Shown piece after piece: positions 8,385 to 17,890 of a DNA stretch of 64,000 nucleotides. The stretch covers positions 8,248,606 to 8,312,605 of the forward strand of contig NZ_JAHTIK010000001.1 in NCBI RefSeq assembly GCF_025655475.1, given 5' to 3'. The DNA comes from Kitasatospora sp. DSM 101779 (GTDB lineage: Bacteria > Actinomycetota > Actinomycetes > Streptomycetales > Streptomycetaceae). The position numbers and the translations under genes are program-made. The number at the start of each line of letters is the position of its first letter. Position 1 is the first letter of the stretch. The notes under the pieces were generated by a model. That model had not been told where the DNA came from. It searched no databases and saw nothing but the letters and a program-made list of their open reading frames with translations.

Positions 8385-10130
8385 TCAGGAGGCGGTTCCG
8401 GTCACCGTGGTGCCGGACTTGGTCAGGTGGTAGGTCACGGTGTCGCCGGTCCAGAAGCGGAAGGTGAGCGTCACCGGGGCGTCGTCCTTGAGCTCCTTGA
8501 TGAAGTCGGGCTTGACGGTGGTGGTGTTGGCGCCGTAGTCGACGCGGAAGTTGTCGAACGACTGGAACGTGGTCCAGGAGGCCGGGCCGGCGGCGGTGCC
8601 GTCGGCGTACGTGGACTCCACGTTGGCCATCAGGGCACCGTTGAACCGGGTCGGGATGGCGATCCCGGCGGCCGTTCCAGTGGCGTCGGACATGACCGGC
8701 TTGTCGTACGAGCGCACGAAGAGCTTCCAGGGCACCCCGTCGGAGTACCGGACCTCGAGAGTGGCGTTGATGCCGGCAGCCCGGTTGCCGGCCAGCCGGG
8801 TGAGGGCGTCGGCGGTCAGGGTGAGCTGCTTGCCGTTGACGGTGTAGTCGCGGTACGGGATCAGCGGGGTGTCACCCTGCCACAGCCCTGCGAACCACTG
8901 TCCGTTGGGGTTCAGGATGATGGTCTGCGCCGCGACGGGGCCGGACTTCGGCAGGAAGATGTTGTCGGTGGATGCGGTGCCCGAGCGGGTCCGCCAGGAG
9001 GTCTGGATCAGGGCCTTCATCTCGGGGACCATCCACTGCATGGTGGAGCGGTTCAAGAAGTCGTTGGCGGCGTCCCAGACGGCGGTGGTCATGCCGCTGA
9101 CCCGCGCCGCGTAGTTGACGTGCTCGAAGTACTTGAGCATTTCCCCGCGCTCGACCACGCCGGAGTAGGGCGAGGTGAGCAGGCCGTACTCGCCGAGGTA
9201 GACGGGGATGCCCTTGGCGACGAAGGTGTCGTGCACTCGGGCGAAGCCGTCGTTCAGGTCAGCCTGGGCCGTGGCGTCGTAGGTCGGGCCGTTGGCGATG
9301 TTCACGCTGAACGGGTACCAGCTGTAGTAGTGCACGGTGGCGACCAGGTTGCGGTCGTGCAGCGAGTTCATCGTGGCCGACAGGTCGTCGAGCCAGTGCT
9401 GGGCGTTGTTGGTCTCCTCCGAGGGCAGGACGAGCAGGCGGTCCTTGTTCTGCCCGCCGGAGTTGCGGACGATGGTGTGGAACGAGGTGTTGAGCTCCCG
9501 CAGGTACTGGGTCCGCTGGGCATTCGTCGCGTCGGCGAACTGCGGCTCGTTGATGCTCTCCATGAGCAGCGCGCGGGGCTCGTCCTTGAAGGCGGTGGCG
9601 ATCTGCTGCCAGGTCGAGTTGAACCGGGCCATGATGGTGTCGTGGTCGGTGGACATGTACCTGATCCACTGCCACGAGTCGTGGTGCACGTTGATCTCGA
9701 CGTAGAGGCCGTCCTGCAGGGCCCAGTCGACCACCTGCTTGACCCGGGCCATCCACGCCGGGTCGATGGTGTAGGGCGCGGTGGTGGACTGGTGGGGGTA
9801 CCAGGTGACGGGGATGCGGACGCTGCGGAAGCCCTGCGCCTTGAGGCCGTCGAAGGTCGCCTTGGTGGTGAGCGGGTTGCCCCAGGAGGTCTCGTCGGGG
9901 ATGGCATCGAAGGTGTTGCCGAGGTTCCAGCTGGGCTGCATCGCGGCGACCGCGGCCATCGGGTCGCTCGGGACCCAGACCGCCCGGGTCCGGTCCTTGG
10001 CCCGGTCGGCCGGTGCGGCGACTGCCGTGCCGCCGGCGAGGCTGCCCGCGGTGACCAGCGCCATCACGAGGCTGGCCGTGCGGTGGAGTCGGCGATTGCG
10101 CGGACGTGCGGTCTGCTGTGCGTCGTTCAC
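8385..10130 (-). CDS. secreted GH5 endo-beta-1,4-glucanase with X2-like module (copy 2)
   Basis: This encodes 581 residues from a GTG, 32 bases upstream of copy 1 on the same strand. It has the same signal peptide, GH5 barrel, X2-like module and terminal sandwich. The acid/base is E195 and the nucleophile E314. Long blocks are identical to copy 1 through the barrel (for example STDHDTIMARFNSTW and HDTFVAKGIPVYLGEYGLL). Differences cluster in the signal peptide, a few loops near the substrate cleft (GHQSAT versus PHQSTT; SKMSTD versus RYMSTD) and the C-terminal modules. The pair is a recent tandem duplication whose copies may differ in side-chain tolerance. Confidence 0.92.
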   Translation of the reverse strand: MNDAQQTARPRNRRLHRTASLVMALVTAGSLAGGTAVAAPADRAKDRTRAVWVPSDPMAAVAAMQPSWNLGNTFDAIPDETSWGNPLTTKATFDGLKAQGFRSVRIPVTWYPHQSTTAPYTIDPAWMARVKQVVDWALQDGLYVEINVHHDSWQWIRYMSTDHDTIMARFNSTWQQIATAFKDEPRALLMESINEPQFADATNAQRTQYLRELNTSFHTIVRNSGGQNKDRLLVLPSEETNNAQHWLDDLSATMNSLHDRNLVATVHYYSWYPFSVNIANGPTYDATAQADLNDGFARVHDTFVAKGIPVYLGEYGLLTSPYSGVVERGEMLKYFEHVNYAARVSGMTTAVWDAANDFLNRSTMQWMVPEMKALIQTSWRTRSGTASTDNIFLPKSGPVAAQTIILNPNGQWFAGLWQGDTPLIPYRDYTVNGKQLTLTADALTRLAGNRAAGINATLEVRYSDGVPWKLFVRSYDKPVMSDATGTAAGIAIPTRFNGALMANVESTYADGTAAGPASWTTFQSFDNFRVDYGANTTTVKPDFIKELKDDAPVTLTFRFWTGDTVTYHLTKSGTTVTGTAS

Positions 10131-10178
10131 GGGTGTCCCTTTCGTGTGGAACAGGGGTGGGGGAGTCCTGACGGTTGG

Positions 10179-11690
10179 TCAGGGGAGCGGGAGGGGCTCG
10201 TAGTCGAACCGGTCGAAGTGGACGGTGCCGGCCGCGGCGTACATGCCGATGACCCGGCCGGTGAAGCCGCCGGCCACCTCGGTGGAGAGGTAGCGGGCGT
10301 CGAGGCCAGCGAGCACGGTGAAGGTGCCGTCGGACTCCTCGATGCCGAAGACGATGTCGTCAGGGCCGGTGCGTGGGCCGCGCGTCGGCCGCGGGACGAT
10401 CTCGACACCGAGCACCACGGCTCCGGCGGGCACCGGCCGGGCGGCGAGCTCGGTGCGCAGCGAGCCGATCCGGGCGAAGACCTTCACCTCGCCGTCGGCG
10501 GCTTCGATCTCGTAGTGGTGCTCCTCGTCCAGGCGGACGGCCAGGCCGCCGCGGCCGTCGGCGGGGTCGATCAGGGTGCGGGCCCGGCAGGCGAGGTGCT
10601 GCTGGCGCCGGCCGACGAAGACCGCGTCGTTCTCGTCCAGGGAGGAGCCGGCGGCGCGCAGGGTCAGCCAGCCGGAACGTTCCTTCGTGGTGCACAGGTG
10701 CTCCGGGCGCTCGCGCAGCGAGATCCACTGGGGGTGCAGCTCGGCCTGGTCGAAGTCGTCCCGGGCCGGTACGGCGGGCACGGGGTGCAGCGGCCAGGCC
10801 GGGGTGGGCAGTTCGGGAGTGACCGGGCCGACCATCGGCCAGCCGTCCACCCACTCGACCGGGGCGAGGAAGGTCTCCCGGCCGAGGACGTACCAGCCGG
10901 GGGTGCCGCCGCGCGGCCGGACGGCGAGCATCACCATCCACCAGGAGCCGTCGGGCGCCTGGACGAGGTCGGCGTGCCCGGTGTTCTGGATGGGACTGTC
11001 AGTGCCGCGGTGGGTCAGGACCGGGTTGGCCGGGCACGGTTCGAACGGGCCGGAGGGTGACGGGCCGCGGGCGATGGAGACGCCGTGGCCGCGCTCGGTG
11101 CCGCCCTCGGCGATCATCAGGTACCAGCACTCGCCGATCCGGTAGAGGTGCGGGGCCTCGGGGGCCATGGAGCCGGGGGTGCCGGACCAGATGCGGTACG
11201 GCTCGCCGAGGGTCTCACCGGTGGTCGGGTCGATGCACACCTGGGAGACCCCGGCGACGGTGCACCAGCAGGTGCCGTCCTCGTCCCAGGCGAGGTCCGG
11301 GTCGATGCCGTGGAGGCCGGGCAGCCGGACCGGGTCGGACCAGGGGCCGGCTGGCTCGGTCGCGGTGAAGATCATGTTGCCGTCGCCGCTGACGTTGGTG
11401 ACGATCAGCCAGAACCGGCCGTCGTGGTGGCGCAGCGTGGGGGCGTAGATCCCGCCGGAGGAGGGCGTGTCGCGCGGGAGGCGCAGCTGGCTCGGCCGGT
11501 CCAGGGCGTTGCCGATCTGCGTCCAGTTCACCAGGTCGCGGCTGCGGAAGACCGGGATGCCGGGGAAGTACTCGAAGCTGGAGCACACCAGGTAGTAGTC
11601 GTCGCCCACGCGGCAGATGCTGGGGTCGGGGTGGAAGCCGGGGATCACCGGGTTGGGGACGGTGCCGGCCGGCTGGGGTCGCTCTGACAC
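10179..11690 (-). CDS. GH43 beta-xylosidase / alpha-L-arabinofuranosidase
   Basis: This encodes 503 residues from the GTG at 11690, which has AAAGGAAC upstream. The frame is open further but reads through a terminator. The five-bladed propeller carries the GH43 triad: base D22 (HPDPS), pKa modulator D130 (GIDPDL) and acid E178 (APEAPHLY). A C-terminal beta-sandwich (about 310-503) matches the layout of xylosidase-like GH43 enzymes. There is no signal peptide, so it should work in the cytoplasm on imported xylo- or arabino-oligosaccharides. It lies 48 bases upstream of GH5 copy 2, in the same direction. Confidence 0.9.
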   Translation of the reverse strand: MSERPQPAGTVPNPVIPGFHPDPSICRVGDDYYLVCSSFEYFPGIPVFRSRDLVNWTQIGNALDRPSQLRLPRDTPSSGGIYAPTLRHHDGRFWLIVTNVSGDGNMIFTATEPAGPWSDPVRLPGLHGIDPDLAWDEDGTCWCTVAGVSQVCIDPTTGETLGEPYRIWSGTPGSMAPEAPHLYRIGECWYLMIAEGGTERGHGVSIARGPSPSGPFEPCPANPVLTHRGTDSPIQNTGHADLVQAPDGSWWMVMLAVRPRGGTPGWYVLGRETFLAPVEWVDGWPMVGPVTPELPTPAWPLHPVPAVPARDDFDQAELHPQWISLRERPEHLCTTKERSGWLTLRAAGSSLDENDAVFVGRRQQHLACRARTLIDPADGRGGLAVRLDEEHHYEIEAADGEVKVFARIGSLRTELAARPVPAGAVVLGVEIVPRPTRGPRTGPDDIVFGIEESDGTFTVLAGLDARYLSTEVAGGFTGRVIGMYAAAGTVHFDRFDYEPLPLP

Positions 11691-11723
11691 GTGGTCGGTT
11701 CCTTTCGGTGGTTCGTGTTCGGG

Positions 11724-11754
11724 GGTGGTGCCCCGGGTAGTCCGGGGCACCACC
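11724..11754 (-). terminator. hairpin between the CBM2 enzyme and GH43 genes
   Basis: A perfect 13-bp stem (11724-11736 with 11742-11754) and 5-base loop lies 9 bases past the stop of the upstream gene. It may end or attenuate transcription before GH43. Confidence 0.75.
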
Positions 11755-11762
11755 GGTCGGGT

Positions 11763-13527
11763 TCAGCCGATCGCGCAGGACGCGCCGTTGAACCAGAAGG
11801 CGGAGGGATTGGCGTCGCTCCTGGACCAGGTGGCGTTGAAGCCCCACTGGACGCTTCCGCCCTGCGGGACGGCGGCGTCGTACCACACGTTGGCGGCGTT
11901 GACGCTCGGGCCGCTCTGCGACACCGAGGCGCTCCAGGTGTTGGTGATGGCGTTGTCGCCGGTGAAGTTGAAGCCGAGGCTCCAGCCGTTGACCTGGCCG
12001 AGGCTGTTGTTGACGACGGTGACGGTGCCGACCATGCCGCCCGGCCACTCGTTCTTGTTGTAGACGACCCGGCAGGGCGCGCTGGTCGGGTGCATCTGCA
12101 CCAGTGTGATCCCGTAGGCCGGCACGGTCTGGACGGTGGTGCTGCCGGACTGGGCCAAGCCGATCGAGTGACCGTTCTTCAGGTACGAGTAGACGGTCGG
12201 GGTGGCGGAGGACGGGGTGAAGCCGGTGTACGACAAGCTGACCGTGGCGGCGTTGTTCGGGTCCTTGTTGATCAGCATGACGGTCACGTCGCCGTTGGCC
12301 TTCCGCACGGCGTGCGAGGACAGCAGAGGGGAGGAGCTGGCGGCCTTGACCAGCGTGTCCCCGGGCGCGCCCAGCTTGGAGATCATCTGGGCGCCGTAGT
12401 AGGCGGGGAAGGGCGTGTTGACGGACGGCTCGCAGCCGGCGCCGCTGGAGACCATGCCGCCGTCGTTGTAGTCGGTGGCGCCCTCGACGGTGGTCACCTT
12501 GGTGCAGTCGGTGCCGTTGCGCAGGTCCCACCAGTCGACGTTGAACGCGCCGTTCTCGATCCAGGTGAGGTAGTTGTCCGGCGCGAACAGGCCGTTCGGG
12601 GAGGTATCCAGGTAGGCCTGGGCGTTCGCCTCGGTCACCGCGATGCCGACGTTGGGGGCGTTGGTCCCGGCGTACTGGTTGATCAGCGAGCGCACGGCGC
12701 CAGCGATGGCCGGGTTCTGGGCCTGCGGCTTGGTGAGCAGGTCGGCCGGGCTGGTGCTGGTCGGGTAGGCGTGCACGATGGCGAAGTCGATCTTCGAGCC
12801 GGCGATCGACAGGATGGTGTGGTTCCAGTCCATGGTGTCGCCCGGACCGACGATGCCGTCCGGCCAGTAACCGGGGGTGGTCAGCACGGCGCCGATCTTG
12901 ATGCTCGGGTCGGCCGCCTTCATCGCCGAGACGTACTGGAGCAGGTTGTTCGCGTAGGTCGTCGCGCTCTTGCTGCTGTGGGTGTCGTACTCCCAGTTGG
13001 CGCCGTACTGGCCGTTGCCGTAGACCTCGTTGCCGATCTCCCAGTACTTGATGCCGTAGCTCTTGGTGACGTTGGCGTACCGGACCCAGTCGGCGGCCTC
13101 CTGCGGGGTGCCGGAGCCGTAGTTGGCGGTGATGATCGGCTGTGCCCCGGCGGCGCGCACGGTGCCCATGAAGGCGTCGAAGCCGGTGTTGGGGGCGACG
13201 TACGCGCCGCCCTCGGCGGTGCCGGTCTTCCAGTGGTAGACGTCGGAGTGGCTGCCGCCCGGGGTAGCGGACGGTGTTGAAGCCGGCCGTGCTGAGCAGG
13301 CCGGCCGTGGCGGCGGAGTTCATGGTGGCGTCGTAGACCGGGATGTTCACGCCGACGCCGGTGGCGGGGACGGTGGCGAGCTGCAGGGCGGCGTCGACGG
13401 ACACCGACACGGAGTTCGCGGCGGCGGCGGGCGGCGCGACGGCGGCGACCGCGCCGGTGGCGGCGAGCGCGAGGGCCGCCGCGATGGCTATGGCGCGTTC
13501 ATGACATGACTGGACTGACCTTCTCAT
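11763..13527 (-). pseudogene. secreted arabinofuranosidase-like enzyme with CBM2 (single frameshift)
   Basis: Two frames join into one protein of about 588 residues. An ATG at 13527 after GGAGGGACGCA starts a Sec signal (Ala-rich, ending PPAAAA) and the first barrel strands (GFNTVRYPG). The coding frame then shifts by one base in the CCCGGGG run at 13258-13264 and continues (SHSDVYHWKTG, YVAPNTGFDAFMGT) to 11763. The catalytic domain belongs to clan GH-A (acid/base in YWEIGNEVYG, likely nucleophile in IAVTEANAQ) and resembles GH51/GH39-type arabinofuranosidases. A CBM2 cellulose-binding module ends the protein (CRVVYNKNEW, NGWSLGFNFTGD, paired Cys). If the extra base is an assembly error, the gene is intact. 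Confidence 0.8.
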
Positions 13528-13695
13528 TGCGTCCCTCCAGGGGGTGGGGGTGCGGGGCGTTCGAGTGGGGTCGGACTCCCGCGTTCTGGACGGTGGGGCC
13601 CGGCGCGGCTGCGCGGGATCGGGCCCGGACGAGAAGCGTGTTCGGTGCGGATGCGGGCCGGCGCGGTGGGGCGCGCGCGGTCGCGGAGCGCATCG

Positions 13696-15837
13696 TCAAC
13701 TCCCTTCGGAAGAAGTCCTGGTGAGGCGGAGCAGGACGGCGGACGGGGCTCCCGGCAGGGTCAGGGCGAGTTCGGCGGAGTCCGGGTGCCAGACGGTGCC
13801 GACCCGGCCGGAGGCCGGGTAGAGGACCTCGACCCGGACAACGGCGCCGGCCAGGTGGGGCAGGGCGAGGTTCCTGGCCGCCTCCCCGCCAGGGCGCCGC
13901 CAGGCCGTGACGTAGGTGGTGTCCGGGGTGTGCAGCGCCAGGGAGATCCACGGGTCTTCCCAGCCCGGGAGGCCGAGCGGCCAGGCGGGCAGCGCCTCGC
14001 GGAGATCGGCGCGGATCGCCTTGTGGACAGCCACCGCCTCGTGGACCAGGTCCCGGGCCTGCGGGGTGAGTTCGGTGAGGCGGCCCGAGAGGTGGATGCG
14101 GCCGAGGAGCGCGTTCACCATGGTGAAGGCCACCTCGTCGAGGGAGTCGCCGGGCAGTGGGTAGGCCCAGACGGCGCCCTGCTCTGGCGTGACGGCGGTG
14201 GGGGCCGCGGCCGCGATCGGGGCGTAGCGCAGCAGGTCCTGCTGGTCGCTGGTGGACTGCAGTTGGAGTCGGGAGAGCAGGGCGTGGTCCATCCGCATTC
14301 CGCCGGAGGCGCAGTTCTCGAGCACCAGGCCCGGGTACCGGTCCAGGATGCCGTCCAGCCAGTCGAGCTGGGCCCGGTTGTGGCCGAGCAGGCCGGCCGC
14401 CGGGGCCTCGGCCGGGTGGCTGCTGGTGCCGGACCCGGGATCGGTGTTGTGGTCGAGCTTCAGGTAGCCGATGCCCCACTCGCCGACCAGGCGGTCCACC
14501 ACGCCGTCCAGGTGGGCCCGGGCGGCCGGGTGGCGCAGGTCCAGGTGGTAGCGGCCACCGCCCTCCTCCACCTGCCGACCGTCACGGCGGAAGAACGCCT
14601 CCTCCGGCAGGGAGGCGGCCACCGGGCTGTCCACCCCGACCGCCTCGGGCTCCAGCCACAGGCCGGGGACCATGCCCCGCTCCCGGATGCGGTCCAGCAC
14701 CTCGTGGATCCCGTTCGGGCCGGGGAACCGGGAGGCTGACGGCTCCCAGGCCCCGACGGAGCTCCACCAGTTGTCGCCGTCGTCGTACCAGCCGGCATCG
14801 ATGACGAAGTACTCCGCGCCGGCCTCGGCGGCGGCGTCGACCAGCGGCAGCAGCTCGGCCGTGGTGGGGTCGCCCATCAGGCAGTTCATGTAGTCGTTGA
14901 AGATCACCGGCAGCCGGTGGTGGTCGGGGTGCGGCCGGCGGGTGGCGCGGCGGTAGCGGGTGAGGGCGGCGAAGGCACCGTCGGGGCCGCCCTCCGCGGC
15001 CAGCGCCAGGGCCACCGGCACGGTGCGGAACCCGTCGCCGGGCTCCAGCGGGTGGCGCCAGCCGTGGTCGGCGTCGTTCGGGCCGTACAGTGCCGCGTAC
15101 GCGGTGTCGTCGCGCACACCGCACTCCCAGCGCCAGCCGCCGCCGTTGTGCTCGATCTGCCACAGCCAGGTACGGCCGGACCCGCGTTCCGTCAGGCCGC
15201 CCATCGGCAGCCGGCCACAGCTGGACCACACACCCTGACCGGCCACGACGCGGGTGGTGCGGCCGGCGGTGATGTGGAAGCGGCGGCCCCGCTCGGGCGA
15301 GGACATTCGTAGCGGCCGGCGCTGCCAGCGGCATTCGGCGAACCACTCGTTCTCCGCCCACAGCAGCTCGGCGCCGTCCAGGGTCACCGGGTCGCCCCCG
15401 GTGAGGCAACCCGCGACGAGCGAGCCGACCGACTCCAGGTGCAGCGTCCGGTCCCCTTCGTTGCGCAGCAGGACTTCGCTGCGTAGCACCGGCAGGCCGT
15501 CGGGGGACCGGTAGACCGCCTCGGCGGTCAGCCCGGTCTCGGGCTCGTGGAGTTCGACGGTGAGCACGTGCCAGTCTCCGTCCCTGGTCGCGTGGTGCGA
15601 GCGGTGGCGCAGCCGCGAGCCGAGGACGGTGTTGACGAGGTGGCGGCCCGACCAGTAGCGGCCGAGGCCGGCGGTTGTCACCTCCACCAGCGGCAGCGGT
15701 GCGGCGGGGCGCGGGGCGGTGGTCTTCTCGCCGGGTGCGCCGATGCGGACCAGGCGCGGCGGGCCGTGCTCGTCCAGGGCGACCTCCAGCTCCAGGGCGT
15801 CGTGACCCCAGCGGATCGTCTCGTGCGGGTCGGTCAT
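13696..15837 (-). CDS. GH36 alpha-galactosidase (first copy)
   Basis: This encodes 713 residues. An N-terminal beta-supersandwich (1-300) precedes the GH36 barrel. The nucleophile is D462 (YLKLDHNTD) and the acid/base D531 (STSDQQD). The substrate-pocket motifs DAGWYDDG (347-354) and ENCASGG (507-513) are present. There is no signal peptide, so it should release terminal alpha-galactose from imported oligosaccharides in the cytoplasm. It follows the GH42 gene by about 38 bases and is probably co-transcribed with it. The next 168 bases downstream, before the CBM2 enzyme, are a possible internal promoter region. A second, diverged GH36 lies at 33283-35427. Confidence 0.92.
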   Translation of the reverse strand: MTDPHETIRWGHDALELEVALDEHGPPRLVRIGAPGEKTTAPRPAAPLPLVEVTTAGLGRYWSGRHLVNTVLGSRLRHRSHHATRDGDWHVLTVELHEPETGLTAEAVYRSPDGLPVLRSEVLLRNEGDRTLHLESVGSLVAGCLTGGDPVTLDGAELLWAENEWFAECRWQRRPLRMSSPERGRRFHITAGRTTRVVAGQGVWSSCGRLPMGGLTERGSGRTWLWQIEHNGGGWRWECGVRDDTAYAALYGPNDADHGWRHPLEPGDGFRTVPVALALAAEGGPDGAFAALTRYRRATRRPHPDHHRLPVIFNDYMNCLMGDPTTAELLPLVDAAAEAGAEYFVIDAGWYDDGDNWWSSVGAWEPSASRFPGPNGIHEVLDRIRERGMVPGLWLEPEAVGVDSPVAASLPEEAFFRRDGRQVEEGGGRYHLDLRHPAARAHLDGVVDRLVGEWGIGYLKLDHNTDPGSGTSSHPAEAPAAGLLGHNRAQLDWLDGILDRYPGLVLENCASGGMRMDHALLSRLQLQSTSDQQDLLRYAPIAAAAPTAVTPEQGAVWAYPLPGDSLDEVAFTMVNALLGRIHLSGRLTELTPQARDLVHEAVAVHKAIRADLREALPAWPLGLPGWEDPWISLALHTPDTTYVTAWRRPGGEAARNLALPHLAGAVVRVEVLYPASGRVGTVWHPDSAELALTLPGAPSAVLLRLTRTSSEGS

Positions 15838-15874
15838 GGCGGCCTTCCTCGATGGGGAGACGTCGGGTGCGAGG

Positions 15875-17860
15875 TCAGTGCGCGCGCAGGACGGCGCAGC
15901 CGCCGGGCGGCAGTTCGCGCAGGGGCCCGTCCGTGAGGAGGTCGTGGCCCGGCCGGGGCAGTGGGACGGCCTCGTCGCGGTGGTTGAGCAGCAGTCGCCA
16001 GCTCCGGCCGTCGGGGGCGTGGCGGGTCACGGCTTCGACGCCGGGCGGCAGGCCGGGCAGCTCGGGGGAGACGTTCGCCTCGGAGAGCAGTCGGCCGACC
16101 AGTGCCGCGTAGCCCGCGTCGTCGAGGCGGGTGGACAGGTACCAGCCGTGGCCGGAGCCGAAGTCGTGGCGGGTGAGAGCCGGGCTGCCGGCCAGCATGC
16201 CGTGGGTGTAGGCGGCGAGCGTTTCGGCACCCTCGGTGCGCAGGGACTCGCTCCAGGAGCCGGCCGTCGAGCCGTCGGAGAGCGTGATCCGCTCGTCCTG
16301 GCGCAGCGGGCGGTACTCCTCGACCCGGATGCCGAGCGCCTCGCGCAGCGGGGCGGCCGGGTAGCCGCCGAGCCGGGTGTGCAGGCGCTCGTCGACCATG
16401 CCACTGAAGTGCTGCACCAGCAGGGTGCCACCGGCGGCGACGTAGCGGCGGAGGTTCTCGGCGCCCGCGTCGGTGAGCAGGAACAGGGCGGGGGCGAGGA
16501 CCAGCCGGTAGCGGCTCAGGTCGTGCTCGGGATGCGCGAAGTCGGCGGTGACACCGGCGTCCCACAGCACCCGGTGGGCGCCTCGCAGTGCGGCGAAGTA
16601 GTCCAGCTCGGACGACGGGAGCCCGTCCACGCGCATGGCCCACCAGGCGTCCGAGTCGTGCAGGACCGCCACCTCTGCCCGGACGGTGGAGCCGGCGAGT
16701 TCGCCGAGCCGGGCGACGGCCTCTCCGGCCGCCGTGACCTCGCGGAAGATCCGGCTGTCAGGACCGGCGTGCGGGACCATCGCCGAGTGCCACTGCTCGG
16801 CGCCGGTCCGGGACTGGCGCCACTGGAAGAACAGGGTGCCCTCCGAGCCGCGGGCGATGTGGGCGAGCGAGTGGCGCAGGATGTCCCCCGGCTCCTTGGC
16901 GAGGACGCGGCCGCCGGCGTAGACGGTGCTGGTGCCCTGTTCCATCAGCAGCCAGGGAGCTCCGGCGGCGATCGAGCGGGCCCGGTCGGCGTCGAAGGCG
17001 GCATGGGTAGCGGCGTCGAGGCCGGGTGCGCCAGGGTAGTGGTCGATGGCGACCAGGTCGACCTCGCGGCCGAACGCCCACAGGTCCAGGTTCTGGTAGT
17101 CGGGCAGCATCAGGTTGGTGGTTACCGGGCGGTCGCTGCGGGCGCGGATGGTGTCGCGCTGCTCGCGGTAGGCGGCGAGGGTCTCGTCGGACCAGAAGCG
17201 GCTGAAGTCCAGGGTCTGGCCGGGGTTCCTGTGCCACTGGGTGGCGCGGGGCGGCATGATCTGCTCCCACGCGGTGTAGCGCTGGCTCCAGAAGTCCGTG
17301 CCCCACGCCTCGTTGAGCGCCTCCAGGGAGCCGTGCCGCTCCCGCAGCCAGACCCGGAAGGCGGCCGCGGTGTGGTCGCACCAGCAGAGCGTCGCGTACT
17401 CGTTGTGGACGTGCCACAGGGCGAGCGCGGGGTGGTTGCCGTAGCGCTCGGCGAGCGCCGAGGCGATCCGGGCGGCGGCCTGCCGGTAGGCGGGCGCGGA
17501 GAGGCAGTAGGTGTCGCGGCTGCCGTGGGTCAGGCGGGTGCCGTCCGGCCCGACGGGCATGGCGTCCGGGTGGGCCAGGGTGAACCAGGGGGGCGGGGAG
17601 GCGGTGGGGGTGGCCAGGTCGACGGCCACGCCGGCCGCGTGCAGGCGGTCCAGGTGGGCGTCCAGCCAGGCGAAGTCGTACCTGCCCTCCTCGGGTTCCA
17701 GGAGGGCCCAGGAGAAGACGCCGACGGTCGCCAGGTTGACGCGCGCGCGGCGCATCAGCTCGTCGTCCTCCTTCCAGACCTCCTCGTCCCACTGCTCGGG
17801 GTTGTAGTCCCCGCCGAAGGCGAGGCCGCCGAGGCGGTCGGTGAGCCGGCGGATGTCCAT
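15875..17860 (-). CDS. GH42 beta-galactosidase
   Basis: This encodes 661 residues. The barrel starts at GGDYNPEQW (16-24). The acid/base is E154 (HVHNEYA) and the nucleophile E307 (LLMEQGTS). The trimer-forming glutamine-amidotransferase-like domain (about 390-590) and a short C-terminal beta domain follow, giving the normal family length. No signal peptide is present. GH42 enzymes remove terminal beta-galactose from plant-derived galacto-oligosaccharides, and in this locus they could remove galactose from xyloglucan side chains. GGAAGGACGG lies upstream of the ATG. The gene lies 30 bases downstream of the LacI gene, so the regulator and enzyme probably share a transcript. Confidence 0.93.
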   Translation of the reverse strand: MDIRRLTDRLGGLAFGGDYNPEQWDEEVWKEDDELMRRARVNLATVGVFSWALLEPEEGRYDFAWLDAHLDRLHAAGVAVDLATPTASPPPWFTLAHPDAMPVGPDGTRLTHGSRDTYCLSAPAYRQAAARIASALAERYGNHPALALWHVHNEYATLCWCDHTAAAFRVWLRERHGSLEALNEAWGTDFWSQRYTAWEQIMPPRATQWHRNPGQTLDFSRFWSDETLAAYREQRDTIRARSDRPVTTNLMLPDYQNLDLWAFGREVDLVAIDHYPGAPGLDAATHAAFDADRARSIAAGAPWLLMEQGTSTVYAGGRVLAKEPGDILRHSLAHIARGSEGTLFFQWRQSRTGAEQWHSAMVPHAGPDSRIFREVTAAGEAVARLGELAGSTVRAEVAVLHDSDAWWAMRVDGLPSSELDYFAALRGAHRVLWDAGVTADFAHPEHDLSRYRLVLAPALFLLTDAGAENLRRYVAAGGTLLVQHFSGMVDERLHTRLGGYPAAPLREALGIRVEEYRPLRQDERITLSDGSTAGSWSESLRTEGAETLAAYTHGMLAGSPALTRHDFGSGHGWYLSTRLDDAGYAALVGRLLSEANVSPELPGLPPGVEAVTRHAPDGRSWRLLLNHRDEAVPLPRPGHDLLTDGPLRELPPGGCAVLRAH

Positions 17861-17890
17861 CGGGGAACCGTCCTTCCGGTAGTGGGTCGG

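Noticed and set aside
6616-10130. A repeat array or mobile duplication
   Set aside because: The repetition is explained by two tandem homologous genes; no terminal repeats or transposase lie beside them.
8358-11060. 900-codon open frame on the plus strand
   Set aside because: It is the antisense of the GH5 and GH43 genes; its protein is low-complexity Gly/Val/Asp and matches no family. Long antisense frames are expected in very GC-rich coding DNA.
11215-13169. The 5' frame continuing downstream of the frameshift in the CBM2 gene
   Set aside because: After 13258 this frame gives Arg-rich nonsense, while the other frame holds the catalytic and CBM2 motifs.
13499-13693. A possible 64-residue gene upstream of the CBM2 enzyme
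   Set aside because: It has an upstream GAAGGGAG, but its Arg/Pro-rich product matches nothing and it overlaps the start of the CBM2 gene in another frame.
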